64,000 nucleotides of DNA. Source: Lutraria lutraria. Lineage: Eukaryota > Mollusca > Bivalvia > Venerida > Mactridae. A program made the position numbers and the translations under genes. Below the pieces are notes generated by a model. The model saw only the letters and a list, made by a program, of their open reading frames with translations, ran no database searches and was not told the DNA's origin. This document shows, in pieces, positions 37,203 to 51,100 of the stretch. Position 1 is the stretch's first letter. Each line of letters starts with the position of its first letter. The stretch lies in NCBI GenBank assembly GCA_964023205.1, contig OZ026835.1:1111501-1175500 (forward strand), given 5' to 3'.

Positions 37203-40200
37203 TCAATCCCAGAACTTGATGACACCATCCCAGCCAGCTGTAGCTACTTTAGATGTTTCGTGTGGATGCCAGATAGCTTGTATACATACATCATCATGAG
37301 CTTTGAATTTTGAATATAATTTTGTACTTTTCCAGTCCCAAATATACAGCTTACCATCAGCATCTCCAGATATCAAATATCTAGAACAGAGAATAAATAT
37401 ATCACTTAACACATTAAGAAATGAATGATTGATATAAATGGTAGACTTGGACAAAACAGTTTAGTAGCAAAGAAGAGTGATTACCTCAATTCGGGATAAC
37501 ATACCAAACACTATTTTAGAAATTGTTAACATAATTATTTTTTCTACAAAATGTGATCATTGGAAGCCTACAGTTTTATCTGATACAAGAAAGCCTTTTC
37601 TGTCTTAACAATGAACTCAACATGAATATTTTACATATCTGTAATTGACCACAATTTTGGACAACAGTATTTTATTTACCTGTAAGTTTACACATCATTC
37701 TAGGCAACAATTTTTATGATTACAAATATATGTACAACAAGGTATGTAACATATGAACATATACAATGATTGACAATAGACTTGTAGGTTATGTCTCAAA
37801 TAATGTGTACTTACGTCATCTCGGGTGAGAAGTCTAAACCACAAGCATATCCTGCAACCTATAAATAGCAACAAAGAATTGGAACATAAACAGTGTGAAA
37901 CAATTACCGGTACTTAATACAAAACATCCTGAATGAACATTTTAATTTTTTCAATGATATATACACTCCTTGAAATTTAATTCCCCAAATTGGTTTCGGG
38001 CAAAATTTTTCCCAAAAAGAGGCTTCAAGCCGATATTTCATCCCCACACTGAGGGCTACATTGCCTTTCCAAAAACATACAATAAAAACCACAGTAGGAA
38101 AAATTTGACCCAAAACTAATCAGGCCCATAGGTTGAAAATCTGTTGTAATTTTCTTTAGACTAGCCTTTTGTGATAGACAAGGTACTATTCATCCCAAAA
38201 TGTATTTCTACTTGAGCAGATTTTGCCATTAGAGACCTAAGATGTTATTTTCTAACCTGATACAGATTTTTTATCAGTTTATTTTTCAAAATGACTGAAA
38301 CCAGTTCAGCTAGCATTAATTTTGGAACCTTAAGGCAGAAGTTATTGTATTCATTACTTTATTATATGTAACAACACAGTTTAATTTATACAACTTACCA
38401 TATGACCAGTAAAGGTCTTCTTTCGCATGTATTTGAATCTATTTAATACATTGAAAACAGAAATTTTATTGTCCATGGACTGACATGCCAACCATTTACC
38501 TGGAAAATATGACATAAAAAACAAATTAACAATAACACAATGAAATAGTGAATAAGACTGTGATAAAAACACAGAATATATGTATAACATCAATGATAAT
38601 TTCATCAATATGGACATGATTTTCCATTTAAATTTAAATGCATAGATATATAGAGACTAATAATCTCAACTTTAATTTCTTCACTGGTAATGTTTCTAGA
38701 AATTATTATTAATTGACAAGAACTGAAAGAAGACATCAAATAGTTATAAAGGTTGAAACATAGACTGGACAAGAAAATGCTGACAAAATAAAGTAGGAGA
38801 CCTTTGGCAGCACATGTTCATGCAACCAAGTATGTTAATAGATCATTTTAATACCCTAACAGATCTTAGTTATAAATAGCTGTATACTCACCATTTGGTG
38901 ACAGTGTTACTGAAGGCATTGAATGCATAGATGGGTCAGCTATATACTTGAAATCAACCGGTACATCCCTGAAAATATATCATATCATTTTACATATCAA
39001 CTTTTTCCTTCATATTTTACCATATTTCCATGGCAACAAGGCATTTAACCCTTTCACTGCCAATGAGACGCACATACCCGTCTTCACAAATCTACGCATA
39101 TTGACTACGTGACTGGTACATCAGTTTGAGCATTGGTTAAATAAGCTTGCTTTTCATAGAAAATCTATGGCAATATAGTGCACAATGTAGGCAACATATG
39201 CCTGACAGGGAAAGGGTTAAACATTTCTATAAGAATAATAAACTTAAATGGCTATTTTGGATAAACAAGAAACATTAAGGGACAGAAGTTAAAACTTATG
39301 ACTGACAGCAATCGAGACATTGAATTTAATATTCACATTAACACAAAACTTACCATTCCCAAACCCTTAAACTTTTATCATCCGAGGTAGAGACAAATCT
39401 TCTATTTTGATCAACAAATGTTATTGAATTTACAGCACCAAGATGTCGATCATATTCTTGTACAATTTCACCTGATCTTGTGTCCCACTGAAATGAATAA
39501 GTCATATTGTTGCATATAACATGTTTAAAAGACTCATCAAACACATGTATTCTTACAAACATTTAAATCATGATTTCAATTAAAGAATGGAAATTCAGTC
39601 ATACCATAACAAAGGCCACCCTGAAGAAAGACAAAATGTGGTCTTTATTGACAGGTGGTTATTACTCAGAGTTCATTTTGTTCTAAGCGATCGCACTAAC
39701 AGTTTTTAAAAGGATGGCCTTTATGCAAAGAATGACCTTCATTCAAAGGATGGCCTTTATGCAAAGAATGACCTTTATGCAAAGGATGACCTTTATGCAA
39801 AGGATGACCTTCATTCAAAGGATGGCCTTTATGCAAAGAATGACCTTTATGCAAAGGATGGCCTTTATGCAAAGAATGACCTTTATGCAAAGAATGACCT
39901 TTATGCAAAGGATGACCTTTATGCAAAGAATGACCTTTATGCAAAGGATGACCTTTATTCAAAGGATGACTTTTATTTGGAGGTGGTTGCAACCACAGGT
40001 TTGACAGTAGATAATAACATCTAATTAAGAGCACTATAATCATTACAAACAATTACACATTCCAAAAAAATATATATTTACAAATCAAGAGTGTTTAGTT
40101 TGTGTTCAATGTTAGAATTTCGATTATTTACAAAATCAAACCCTCTATCAGTCGGTTCAAACATACAATGTACACACTGATCTACCAAGAGATAATTACC

Positions 40201-43200
40201 CAGAAAAATAACATAAAAACATTTCATCAAAATATAGGAGAGACTGAAGCTACTTACACAAATGATTTTTTTATCTGAAGTTCCAGCAACAAATAAATGT
40301 TGTTTATCTTCTTCAGGATGATATTTGACACAATAAGCAACCTTTCTAACAGGAAATCTACCTTTACATTCACCTGAAGTATTCATGGTGTATATAATAA
40401 ATTATTTGGTGCAGAATAAGGACAATATATCATATATTTATCCATAAAAAGAAAGCCATAAATCTTCCTGAAGTTTATGTCAAACCAACTTTACAATTCA
40501 ACAAATATATTACTACCATGCAGCTATGAACTTACACACAAAATTAATTGATGAAGGATAAATCACAGCATGAAACATTCTAATTAATCCATCATCAGAG
40601 TCATTACTTAAGTTGCAAACCTAAAATCTCAAACACAACAATTAATAAAAGAACTATAACAAGCACCATGTAGAACAAGGACAATAAGATATTGACATGA
40701 TCGTGTTATGGGTCTTGAACTCTGCACTTTGTCTCGTTGCACTTTAATCTAAGTTTCAAAGAAATACTTTCAATGGTTTTGGACAGACAGCGACCATAAC
40801 AATATCTCCTTTGCCTTTTGGCTGAGGTCTAGTAATTGAGTCAGTATAATAGATATAAACCTGGTGATAACTTTACCTGTCTCTGTGTCCCAGAGCTTAC
40901 AGTATCTGTCGTACCCACAACTAAGAAATTCTGTACCGCTATTATTGAACGTTACATCTCTTACAGCTTGTTTATGTCCTAAATATGTACGTACACACCG
41001 TCGTTCATTGTAAACTTCCCAGATCTGCAGTGAAATAATGACATGTATGGTATACTTGGTTAAAATAACATCCAACCAAGAAATGGTCAGGAAATTATAA
41101 CTTTTCAGGTATTGGTCATATTTATAGCAAATTAGTGGAGCTAAAAGTTATATTGTGCTGGAACACTGTACATTTAAGATAACAAACATTCAAACATAAA
41201 ATGACAAGCGTCCATACTATGCCCTGTTCAGATCATACAAGGCATGTGTATAGTGTGCTTACATATTGTGTTTATATCAATTTTATTCCATGCATTAATC
41301 CCATTATACTTAAACTGATCAAGAGAAGATACACTGAATCTCATGGGTTACCTTTATCTTGCTGTCCATACTGGCTGATAGTATTAAATGTGCAGATTTA
41401 GGAAACCATCTAATTTGAGCCACACCCTTTGTATGTCCAGCCCAGGTATGTATGAGTTTCTTGGGTATAAAACATTTCTCTGGTGGATATTCTGACTTAA
41501 GATTGACACCAACATCTTGTGGTATGTGAAGAAATGAACGGCCCTGGTAGTCATAAGCATCCTTAACTGAAAAAAAAAAGAGAAATTGTTAACAAGACAG
41601 TCATGTACATGCATCATGAGTAAAAACATGCTGTTCTATGATTCCAGTTCACTTCTCTTTAGCAATAACAGCAAAAATATATTCATGATCACATGGTAAA
41701 ATTTTCTATCAACTCCGAAGAGCAGAAAACTGGACAAAACTACAGAAATTTCTTAAAGCCCATAAAATGTATGGTTTGAGAAACATTTCATAAATAAACT
41801 AAAATCAGAATAAATAAATAAATGGAATGAGAGACAATAAAGTGTCATACTGTGTAAGGTTGTTTTCTCATCTGCTGTTTTTTCTTCAGTCTGTTTCCCA
41901 GTTTTTGCACGTTTTGCCAAAATCTCATCTAATTCAGCTTTCTCCTCCTGCAACATATCAAAAATATTCATATTTTGCTGATAACTGTTGGATGATAAAC
42001 TAGCTAAACAAACAAGTCTTAACTTTACCTAGTACATCACATATGAAAAATGTTAAATTTTAATCACATACGAGGCAACCTCCCTACATCAGCCAACAGT
42101 GGGAAGGACAAAAATGGCTGATGTATGGATATGGCTGTTGCTGAAATAGTAAAAATAAAGTAAAATGTCAATTTGGGTTGCTAGTAATAAAGTATACTGG
42201 CTGTTACAGGGAGGTGGCTATTGTTCTGAGATGGCCCTTCGTGGAGGTTACACAGTATTTACAAATTTAAACATGATGAAAAAGCAATATTCAACATGTT
42301 AATACAAGACTTGCTATGATCTTAAAATCAATAATCAAAGTATAAATTTACCTCATTGGGTGTCATCACAGTCTTTTCATCAACAAATTTCCCCCAGGGT
42401 CCAATAAAGCCCTCAATGTCTTCAGGATGATCATTTCTGTGTCTTTTCCTTCTATCTTCTTCTCTTTTATTTAATTTCTCAAATGTTGTGAAACCTTAGA
42501 TAACAAAAATAAAACTGAGCACATAAAAAGATCCTTTTCTATACAATGACAAAGAATTGATTCCCTATAAAGTTTTTAACTAGCAATTCTGGATATCATT
42601 TAGACACAATATGTATAAGAAACTTAGAAAATCTACAATTAATTATTCAATTATGAAGATAAGTTAAAAAGGATAGCCATTCCTGAACCAAAATTACGTC
42701 CAATATACTAGATAAAAAACAAACCTTTGTTTTTCTCCAAGGCCTCTTGGTCACCAAGTAATTTTTCTTCTGATGAAGCCTGGACATCTACAGTGGGGTC
42801 TATAGCATAACCTATAAAAAATCATTATACATTGATATACAGACAGTGGAACTAAAGAAACAACTTGCAGCAAGATAAACAAGAACAGACACCTGATGAG
42901 GACTTTGGCAGGCTATTCTGTTCACTCTACTATCATCCTGTCATATCAGGTTAAAGGAAAACAATCACACCTACCAGGATAGAATCAGTAGACACTGAAA
43001 GCTGAGAGACAGACAGACTGACACCATGACAATACAGACAGCTAGACGGAGAACATTTGCCAAACAGATTATAAGAAATAAAATCATTTCTGTTTCCAGC
43101 CATTTTTCAACATAAATTCAGTTATTTTACTGTGAGCAGTTAATGAACCCATGGCTCTAGGATATTAGATACTTGACGCCCAAGATAAATGGACTACTTG

Positions 43201-44733
43201 TACTTCATTTATAAGTGAACATTTTCAGTAGCATAATTATAATCCCCAGTTAGGCATATGTGCATCAATTACTCACCATAACTATGAAATGTTCGTCTTT
43301 GATTTTCAAACTGAAAGTTGCTGACATGTGCTTCTTCTACGTATCCAGCAAGAGCATTTCTCGTGGATGACAACTGTTGAGTTTTAAATGGGTTCTGTGG
43401 ACCTACCTACAACCAACCAGTGAAAAAATGAATAACAATTAACATTATTGCAGCTACATGTATGTCATTTCAACAATTAGCAGAAGGAACTGATTTTGTA
43501 ATAATTATCATTCATCTGTCACAAGAGACATTTTTTCTTTCAATCCATGAAAGACTTAAGTTTCTTTTTGGTGATGGTTAAGCTGTTAAGATAAAATAAA
43601 AATGTTTGTAAGAATAAAAATAAATACCGTAGGTTTATATAACTCTTCATATCTTGGATTATACTTCACTTCTTTAGTTTTAGGATCAAGAACTTTAGAA
43701 GCATTTGCATCTTTCTGAAATTGAAAGTCATTACAATTTACATACATACATACATGTGTGATTGTATGATGCCAATATAACAGACACCCTTTTAAACCTC
43801 TCAGTATATTAACAAGGATTTTCGAGCACCTAATCGAAGTCTAGATTTGAACTGAAGTGCCCTTCATAATCCAATTACTGTTGAATATTAATAAGTTAAT
43901 TACAGGTGATTCTAAAAATATCCAATCCATGCAAACATGCATATTTTACCAGTGTCAACATACACTGAGCTGTTTTTCTTTGTTCATAGTGTCACCAATA
44001 TTTAGTATAGTCAGTAACCTGTTTACCGGTGGATACCGAAAAACTGGATTTTTTTCACTGTTGTCTGCATTTTGAATATCACTACTATCTTATGACATCA
44101 AGTGACATTGAGATATTTCTCTGTGTACACTAGTATTTAGTAAATTTGAACGAAGAAAGACGGTGGCCGACTGCATTGTATTTATTGATATCCGGCACTA
44201 GCTTAGCACAGATTTTGAACAACTGACAATTTGCATTTGGAAAGGAGATGTGTACATATAAATCACTAATGACTGTACTTATTTTTGGGCAGTTAATTTT
44301 TCATCTTTGTTTAAATTTAGCCACAGCAGGATTCAGCATTACCAGCAGGTCACCAGTAATGCAGCATGTACAGGACTGTGTCAATTGTCTCAATACAGAA
44401 ACGATAGTAGATAATAACAGACTGATTCCAAAATATACTTTTATAAGGTCATGATCAATACAGAAAACACAGTAAATCGAACAATTTAATAACTAAAAAA
44501 TGTAACGGACGAAAAACGTTGTTACCACATTGCAAAACTATCCGACATTTACGTTGTTTACATACCGTCGGCACAACGACTGGTGTCGAATTTAGGGCAA
44601 TTGTTTTTGAAATAGAGTTCGTTGTATCAACAGGTTTCAAATGTGAGAATAAATCAGCCGCGGCATTGCCCTCGTTGTCTGATGATTGGCTATTTTCCTC
44701 AGAATCACTATCGTAGGATAAGATCGCTTCCAT
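37203..44733 (-). CDS. CDC40: Pre-mRNA-processing factor 17 (PRP17), WD40 splicing factor
   Basis: Nuclear spliceosome protein needed for the second step of splicing. Fourteen exons: 44733-44566, 43714-43628, 43406-43277, 42811-42725, 42494-42352, 41947-41851, 41566-41352, 41024-40877, 40373-40258, 39487-39354, 38968-38892, 38499-38399, 37858-37815, 37380-37203. Phases close to 574 aa (human CDC40 is 579). The acidic N-terminus (YDSDSEEN) is followed by [44 protein letters not shown] and [17 protein letters not shown], all family hallmarks. A seven-bladed WD40 propeller fills the C-terminal half ([46 protein letters not shown], ending [10 protein letters not shown]). The start is the first ATG before the acidic stretch. 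It shares a short promoter with the plus-strand CXorf65-like gene. All splice sites seen are GT-AG. Confidence 0.97.
39045..39220. mobile_element. piggyBac-like MITE in CDC40 intron 10
   Basis: A 176-bp block flanked by TTAA at both ends, with inverted termini 'ttaaccctttcactgcc' and 'gacagggaaagggttaa'. TTAA target duplication plus CCCTTTC termini fits the piggyBac superfamily. No coding capacity. Confidence 0.75.
39712..39970. repeat. 18-bp minisatellite in CDC40 intron 9
   Basis: About 14 tandem copies of 'atgacctttatgcaaagg', with alternation of gatgg/aatga at the junction and tat/cat inside. Because 18 is a multiple of three, the array is open in frames of both strands and yields spurious hexapeptide-repeat ORFs (MTFMQR on plus, HKGHPL on minus). 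Confidence 0.95.
42066..42245. mobile_element. Degenerate MITE in CDC40 intron 5
   Basis: 'gaggcaacctccctacatca' at the left and 'tacagggaggtggctattg' plus 'gtggaggttacac' at the right form imperfect inverted repeats. The style is like the pogo-type elements elsewhere, but the sequence is different. Confidence 0.4.
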
Positions 44734-45130
44734 CTTTGAATTATGGTTTTCGGCTTAGTAATCATGGTACAAGAACAAAAGCGAGAACCAGCTAGATGAC
44801 TATAAAACTTGGACCACCCGTACCAAGCCGTACTTTTTCGGTTCAACAAGCTTTCCTATTCGGTTAGAACTACTGTTTTTTACCTATCAAGTATGAAATA
44901 AAAATGAAATATCAAATGAAAACCTCATTATCTAAGTTCATTAATTGCTGCATTTATGAAATAAATTACTATAATATTTGTGATGACGTATGTGTCATAA
45001 CGTCACATTCATAACCATTGTGACGTTGTAGCCATTGGTGACAGCGTTGTGTCCATGGGAGTTGAGCTATTGAATATTCCACTTTAAAATGTTATTATAA
45101 CAGTGAAAAAATACGGCACATTCAGTAAAC
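44734..45130. promoter_or_regulatory. Bidirectional promoter between CDC40 and CXorf65-like gene
   Basis: The two start codons are divergent and 397 bp apart. Between 44980 and 45030 there are several TGACG half-sites on both strands ('gatgacgta', 'ataacgtcac', 'tgtgacgttg'), resembling CRE/ATF sites. No TATA box is obvious at the expected position for either gene. Transcription start sites are unknown. Confidence 0.55.
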
Positions 45131-48100
45131 ATGTTTGTGAAGCTTCAATATGGAGGTAAGTATCTCTACACATCAAACACCATTATGACGTCCGGCAAAT
45201 AGAAGACAAAAGGAGCTATATATATAGACCTAATATATATAATAGCTAGTAGCGGACACATGTAGATTCATACATTGTACTTAATGTTTGCAATTTTAAC
45301 CTAGACCTAATCAATTATAAAAACTGTTGGAAAGCTGTGAAGGAAATATCTTAAAATAACTGGGAATACGTTTACTCAGTATTTTAAAGCTATCAATAAT
45401 CCAGATGATGTATTTTACCAAGCAGATGAAGATGTTGAATATTTTAATGAGCATATAGTACGGAATGATATCAATGACATGTTTTCTGAATTAGTCTTAC
45501 CTTTTACACGCCAAGATCTAATGAAAGGCATTCTTGATTTGAACCTCAATAAACCTGATGGGATACTGAATGAATTTATTTACTACGGCAAGGATGTTCT
45601 ATCTGACTATCTTTTATGTTTATTCAATAAACTATTAATTATGGGATATTTTCCTAAAAGCTGGAGTGAAGGTTACATAATTTCAATTCATAAGAAGGGT
45701 AATTTATCAGAAGCAGCGAACTTTAGAGGTATTACTTTATTAAGCGTGATAGGCAAATTATTTACTCGATTAATAAACACTAGATTAACGCTGTGGGCTG
45801 AAACTTATTATATTTACATAGAATCACAAGCAGGTTTTAGGGCGGGAATGGGTACTATTGACAACATATTTGTACTACATGGGTTAATTAATCATGTAAT
45901 TAATAATAATGCGCAATTGTATTGCGCTTTTATCGACTATTCTAAAGCTTTCGATTATCTGGTTCGCCAAAATATATGGTATAAACTTTATAAATCTGGG
46001 CTAAGAGGGAATTTGTATAATGTCATCAAATCTATGTATAATCAAATTACATCCAGAGTTAAATTAAATAATGAGATCGGCGAAATATTCGAAAGCCATC
46101 TTGGAGTAAGGCAGGGTGAGAGCTTGTCGCCTTTTCTATTTTCCATGTATCTTAATGATCTGGAAGATCAACTTCTTTTAAATGGAGCAAAGGGTGTTGA
46201 TTTAGGTTTTATTAAAATGTTTTTATTGATGTATGCCGATGACATCGTGATATTTGCTAACTCATCAGAAGAACTACAAAGTAATCTTAACATATTAGAG
46301 ACATACTGTAATCGTTGGAAACTTACTGTAAATAAAGATAAAACCAAAATTATTATATTCAGAAAAGGCGGGCGTTTACCATCAGACCTTAAATTTTTCT
46401 ACCAAGGTTGTGAATTGGAAATTGTTAACAAATTTACGTATCTTGGAATAGTGTTTTCATCTAGGGGATCCTTTGTAGAAACGCAAAAAACATTAGCTGG
46501 CCAGGCTCAAAAAGCTATTTTTACATTAAGAAAATGTCTATATAGATTTCATAACATAACAATAAGGCATTCTTTAGAATTATTCGATAAACTTGTGAAA
46601 CCAATATTATTTTACGGTTGTGAAGTTTGGGGTTTTAATAGGGCATTAATAATTGAAAAAATTCACACTTCGTTTTGTAAGTCAATATTGAGAGTAAAAA
46701 GTAACACACAAAACGATTTTATATACGGAGAATTAGGTCGATTGGATTTTTACTCACTAAGAATTATACAAATTATAAAATTTTGGTTAAAAGTTATCAA
46801 TAAAAGTGAAAGGAAATATATAAACATCATATACAGAATCATGTTGAAAGATATTGAAAACAAACCGCACATCACTAACTGGGCATATAATGTTAAAGAT
46901 ACATTAAATAAATTAGGATTCTCTGAAGTGTGGTACTCACAGGGTGTAGGTAATACTAAACTATTTTTATTATTGTTAAAACAAAGAGTTAAAGACATTT
47001 TTATGCAAGAATGGAATAATCGAGTACAAATATCATCCCGTTCAAGGTTTTTTAGGGTTTTTGCAAATTTTGACTACAGCATGTATCTAGATAATATAAA
47101 TATAAAAAATATCTCATATCTATGACAAGATTTAGGCTCTCTTCTCATCGTTTAAGAATTGAAACAGGTCGTTGGAATAACACCCCAAAAATGAAAGATT
47201 ATGTCCTTGTTGTCTTAAACTTGAAGATGAAATGCATTTTCTATTTGAATGTAAATTGTATGATTCAATAAGATCTCAATATATTCTATCATATTATAGA
47301 ATGCATCCAAATATTTTTAAAACAGAACAATTGCTTAATTCCAGTAATACCCTAATAATGAGAAACCTATCCGTATTTATTTATAAAGCTTTCGAGATAA
47401 GGTCGTCATTTAGGAATCAAACTTAACATACGTGTAAACATACTTATATGTCATAACGCTTAATTAACTAAATAATACTCAATTTTATCTTACACTCATA
47501 TCTGCTATTTACTTTTGATGTGCTCTTGCATGAATTGTTAGGCATCATCTGTTCTGTTGAATAGCTTGATACATGTTTCAATGTATCGGTTCTACAATAT
47601 GTATTATTGTTTTAGTATTATTTGCATCATTTGAAAAAATGTATTACATTTTAAATAATGTTTAAGCATTATTGATATTATTAGACGCATCGTTTAAATT
47701 GCCAGGCATTTCTTTCATTTTATTTCTGGTATGTTCTGTTTCTTTTGAAGCAAATGCATGTTTTAACATGATGATGTCTTCGTTTCGCATGTGTAAGCTA
47801 TACTAGTAATTAATAAAACATATTTGTTTAGCAATAATTTCTGCATACGTCCGGTTAAATCGCTTAAAGTGCCAAGTACTTTTTTCTGTTGTTTTCTGCA
47901 TGTATTAACTTATGCATTCTTTTGTATGTATTTCTATAATTATGTTTTGTGTAAATGTATTTGTCCTTTTTGACTGTCATGGGCTTTTTAGCCTTTATCG
48001 GTCTGTTGTAAATATGTATGTGGTATTGTAATAATAAACTATGTTCTATGTTCGTACTTCATTTCCTAACGAAAAAAGCAGTTGCGACTGATGCTATAAC

Positions 48101-51100
48101 ATTGACCTGCAATTAACGTACTTAAAAATCCAGATCCTGTGCGTTGCTTGAAAATTCCTATAATACCAAGCACAATGTATAAGCAAAGACCTATAAGTTA
48201 TATATATGATATGTATAGTATATATAGTCTTTAATTGGTACATGACACACGTATACATGTAGCTAGCTCCCTGTATAACTTCAGACGAAAAAAAAATGTA
48301 AATTTATGTGTATGGTTTTAACATACGATTAAATATGCCTAGTCTTGCTCAATAGTTTAATAACACAAATATGATTATTGTGAAATAAACATGAATTCAG
48401 TCGTTCCTTCTGAAAATCCATACTGTCAATGTCGTGTTATTTTTTCTACTTATTGATATTTCAGAGAACGAACAAATTATAGTGAATCCAGACTGTCGAC
48501 AGCTAACATTTATGGGATATATTTGTGATAAATGCCAGTATGATAAAAAAGGTACGACACGTTCTTTAATCTCCAATATGATAAATCTATATCGTTTCAT
48601 TGTGTGATAAAAAAACTCATTTCTCACATCAACTGTATACATTACTAAGTATTGATATTTTGCTTACAGTGAATATTCTTGAAAAGGTTAACGTAAATAG
48701 ATCTCGCTCATTCTATGTAAACGGAACAACAATACAATACAATATATAGGTTTTATGATTACGTAAAAGTTTTACACAACATTCATTTACAAGATTTTAT
48801 ATCATCATTAACTTTCATCATTTCTGTGATCCTTGTGGCATGATTAAGATTTACCTACAATCTCACTGTGAGATTTCAATAGTTAGAATTTCGAATAAGT
48901 TCATCCTGTGAATAAAGGTATTTTTTTACTTGAAACTTGTCATTTGTTATTTGGAACAAATTCACCTCCGAATAAAGACCACCTGTCAATAAAGGCCAAA
49001 TTTTGTCTTTCCAATGTGGCATTTGTTTACAAGTTTCAATATATTATACAATCAGCTTAATTATTAATACAGGAGCCTGTACCTGACATGAAACGTATAC
49101 TGCTTAATTGTAACTAAATATTTTTTCAAATGGATTGCCCAGTCCAATTTTGTTAATGCTGTTTTGAGTATGTAGTTGACCGTCACGTGACTTGTACATT
49201 TTACATGACTTGTTCATTTTACATCACGTTACATGTACATTTTACATCACGTGACTTGTACATTTTACATTTTACAGCATTCATAGATTTATTAGACGAG
49301 ACAGGGAAGTTAGCGATGTTACATACTGTTGATCCACTTGATAATGTTCTAGATAAGTTTGAAGACAGAGTTACCTATATTCCTGTCATGTTAGAAAGTA
49401 AGTCAATAAAATCACTGAGAACTTTATTTTAATGTAATATTTGGTAGTATGTACATACTGTTGGTATGAACTTTTTCTTCTTCTGCGTTCCATCACTTGT
49501 ATGGCCGTTCTACGTCTGTAGTTTCGATGCAGTGATGAGCTGCTTTGATATAAACAATATGGGTCATTAATTGTTGTACAGTACTCGTATTTGTATGTAC
49601 ATATTTTAAGACATGATGTGTTTTATACAACGCAGCTAAAGATTTTTACATTTCCCACTTGACAAATATTTTAGCCATAGTTTGCACAGTGTAAGTCGTT
49701 GATCAATGTCAACTTTTAGGAGAGCGAGTGGAGCCCTGACCGCTTAGAAATTTGTATTTAATGAAATAGATTGTGGTCCTCGCTGCTATATTAATTAACA
49801 TCGCTTAGTATTATGTATCAAAAGTATACAACAAACATAAGATTTAGTTATATACTTTGTTGAAAGCATATTTTGCTACTGTTATTATTGTATACACAGA
49901 ATCAGCTGATGCGGATACATTCAAAACAGTGAAACCACTTCTAGAAGATTGGGAGAAAACATTTCCACAGATTGAACGTAAGTATAATATTTTCTATAAA
50001 TGTTGCGCAATACTTCACCCGTCCAGTTTATATATGAATGACCATTTTATCCCGGCATACCTCTGGTTTGAGTTTCGAGTTGAATTAAAAACTGTCTGAA
50101 TTTTTTTTTTTAAAATGCTTCATTTTAAAGAACGATGGGTGTAGATAAAACATCAACTCAAAGTTAAACAGGTTTTTTTATTTAATTATTTAGGAATCAT
50201 TGCATAAAGAGTATGTTTGGCAAATGTCAAATTTAGACCCCTGTTCAGTCGGCTTCCCCAAATTTTCTCTATACATGTTCAAAATAACTACATATGTACG
50301 TTGGAAATGTAAACTATATATATGCGTCAATACATCTTGGACAGTTAAATGTTAAAATAGGTAGCCCCGGACAACATCTCCCGTGGTTAGAAATGTCACC
50401 GTTCGTCTTGGTGGGTCTGCTTGTTGCGTCAATTATTATAAATACTTAGCTTGGTTTCTAGTTTTACTTGGCAAGTGTGCGTGCTGTGTAATACTAGAAA
50501 CCAAGCTAATTAGTTCATAAACTGGTACCCATTCGAAGATACGACGCACAAGAGGTCTATGCGCAGGATTGCAGGAACCAGGATAGGAACAATTTGCTCC
50601 ATTCCCGATCTGGAACCGGTTATCCGTAAATGGACTCAGCAAATTTAGCAAATGGTGATGCAAAGACTTTGTTTTCACATTGACACCTAAGTATTTTATG
50701 CATCTGACATTATTTATTCAAATGCAATGAAAAGGTAGTGCGATGTTTATGCAACCTCTTCAAATTGTCTCTTATTGTAAATATGAATGTTACGTTATTT
50801 GATCGAATTACAGGAAAGATAAAGATTCTGACCGGAGAGGTAAAGAGGAAAAAGAGTCCAATGAGTAGACGTAAGTTCTAATTGATTATAAAACATAATT
50901 GTGTAATAATAGGTATTTACAATGTTTGACATATCACTATTACTCTTCATTACAACTGAGTTAATGCCTTTTCGTAAACGAACGATTATTTTTCTTTGAT
51001 ATTTATTTGTGACTACATTTGTATTAACGTAAAGTATGTTGGTGTCTTCTTAAACTAAATACAGTGCTTTTCTACTCATGCTGATACAGGTATTTATATG

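Noticed and set aside
37904..38113. 69-codon minus-strand ORF between CDC40 exons 12 and 13
   Set aside because: Intronic; likely a repeat remnant ('ttcccaaaaagaggcttc') and not needed by the CDC40 model.
39712..39970. Possible CRISPR-like array
   Set aside because: Units are contiguous with no spacers, and the context is an animal intron.
39714..40052. Two overlapping repeat-peptide ORFs (plus 39714-40004, minus 39696-40052)
   Set aside because: Both are readings of the 18-bp minisatellite inside a CDC40 intron; no start context, splice sites or domain.
45035..45065. X-box-like 'gtgtccatgggagtt' near the CXorf65-like start, which would suggest ciliary control
   Set aside because: Too many mismatches to the RFX consensus to claim.
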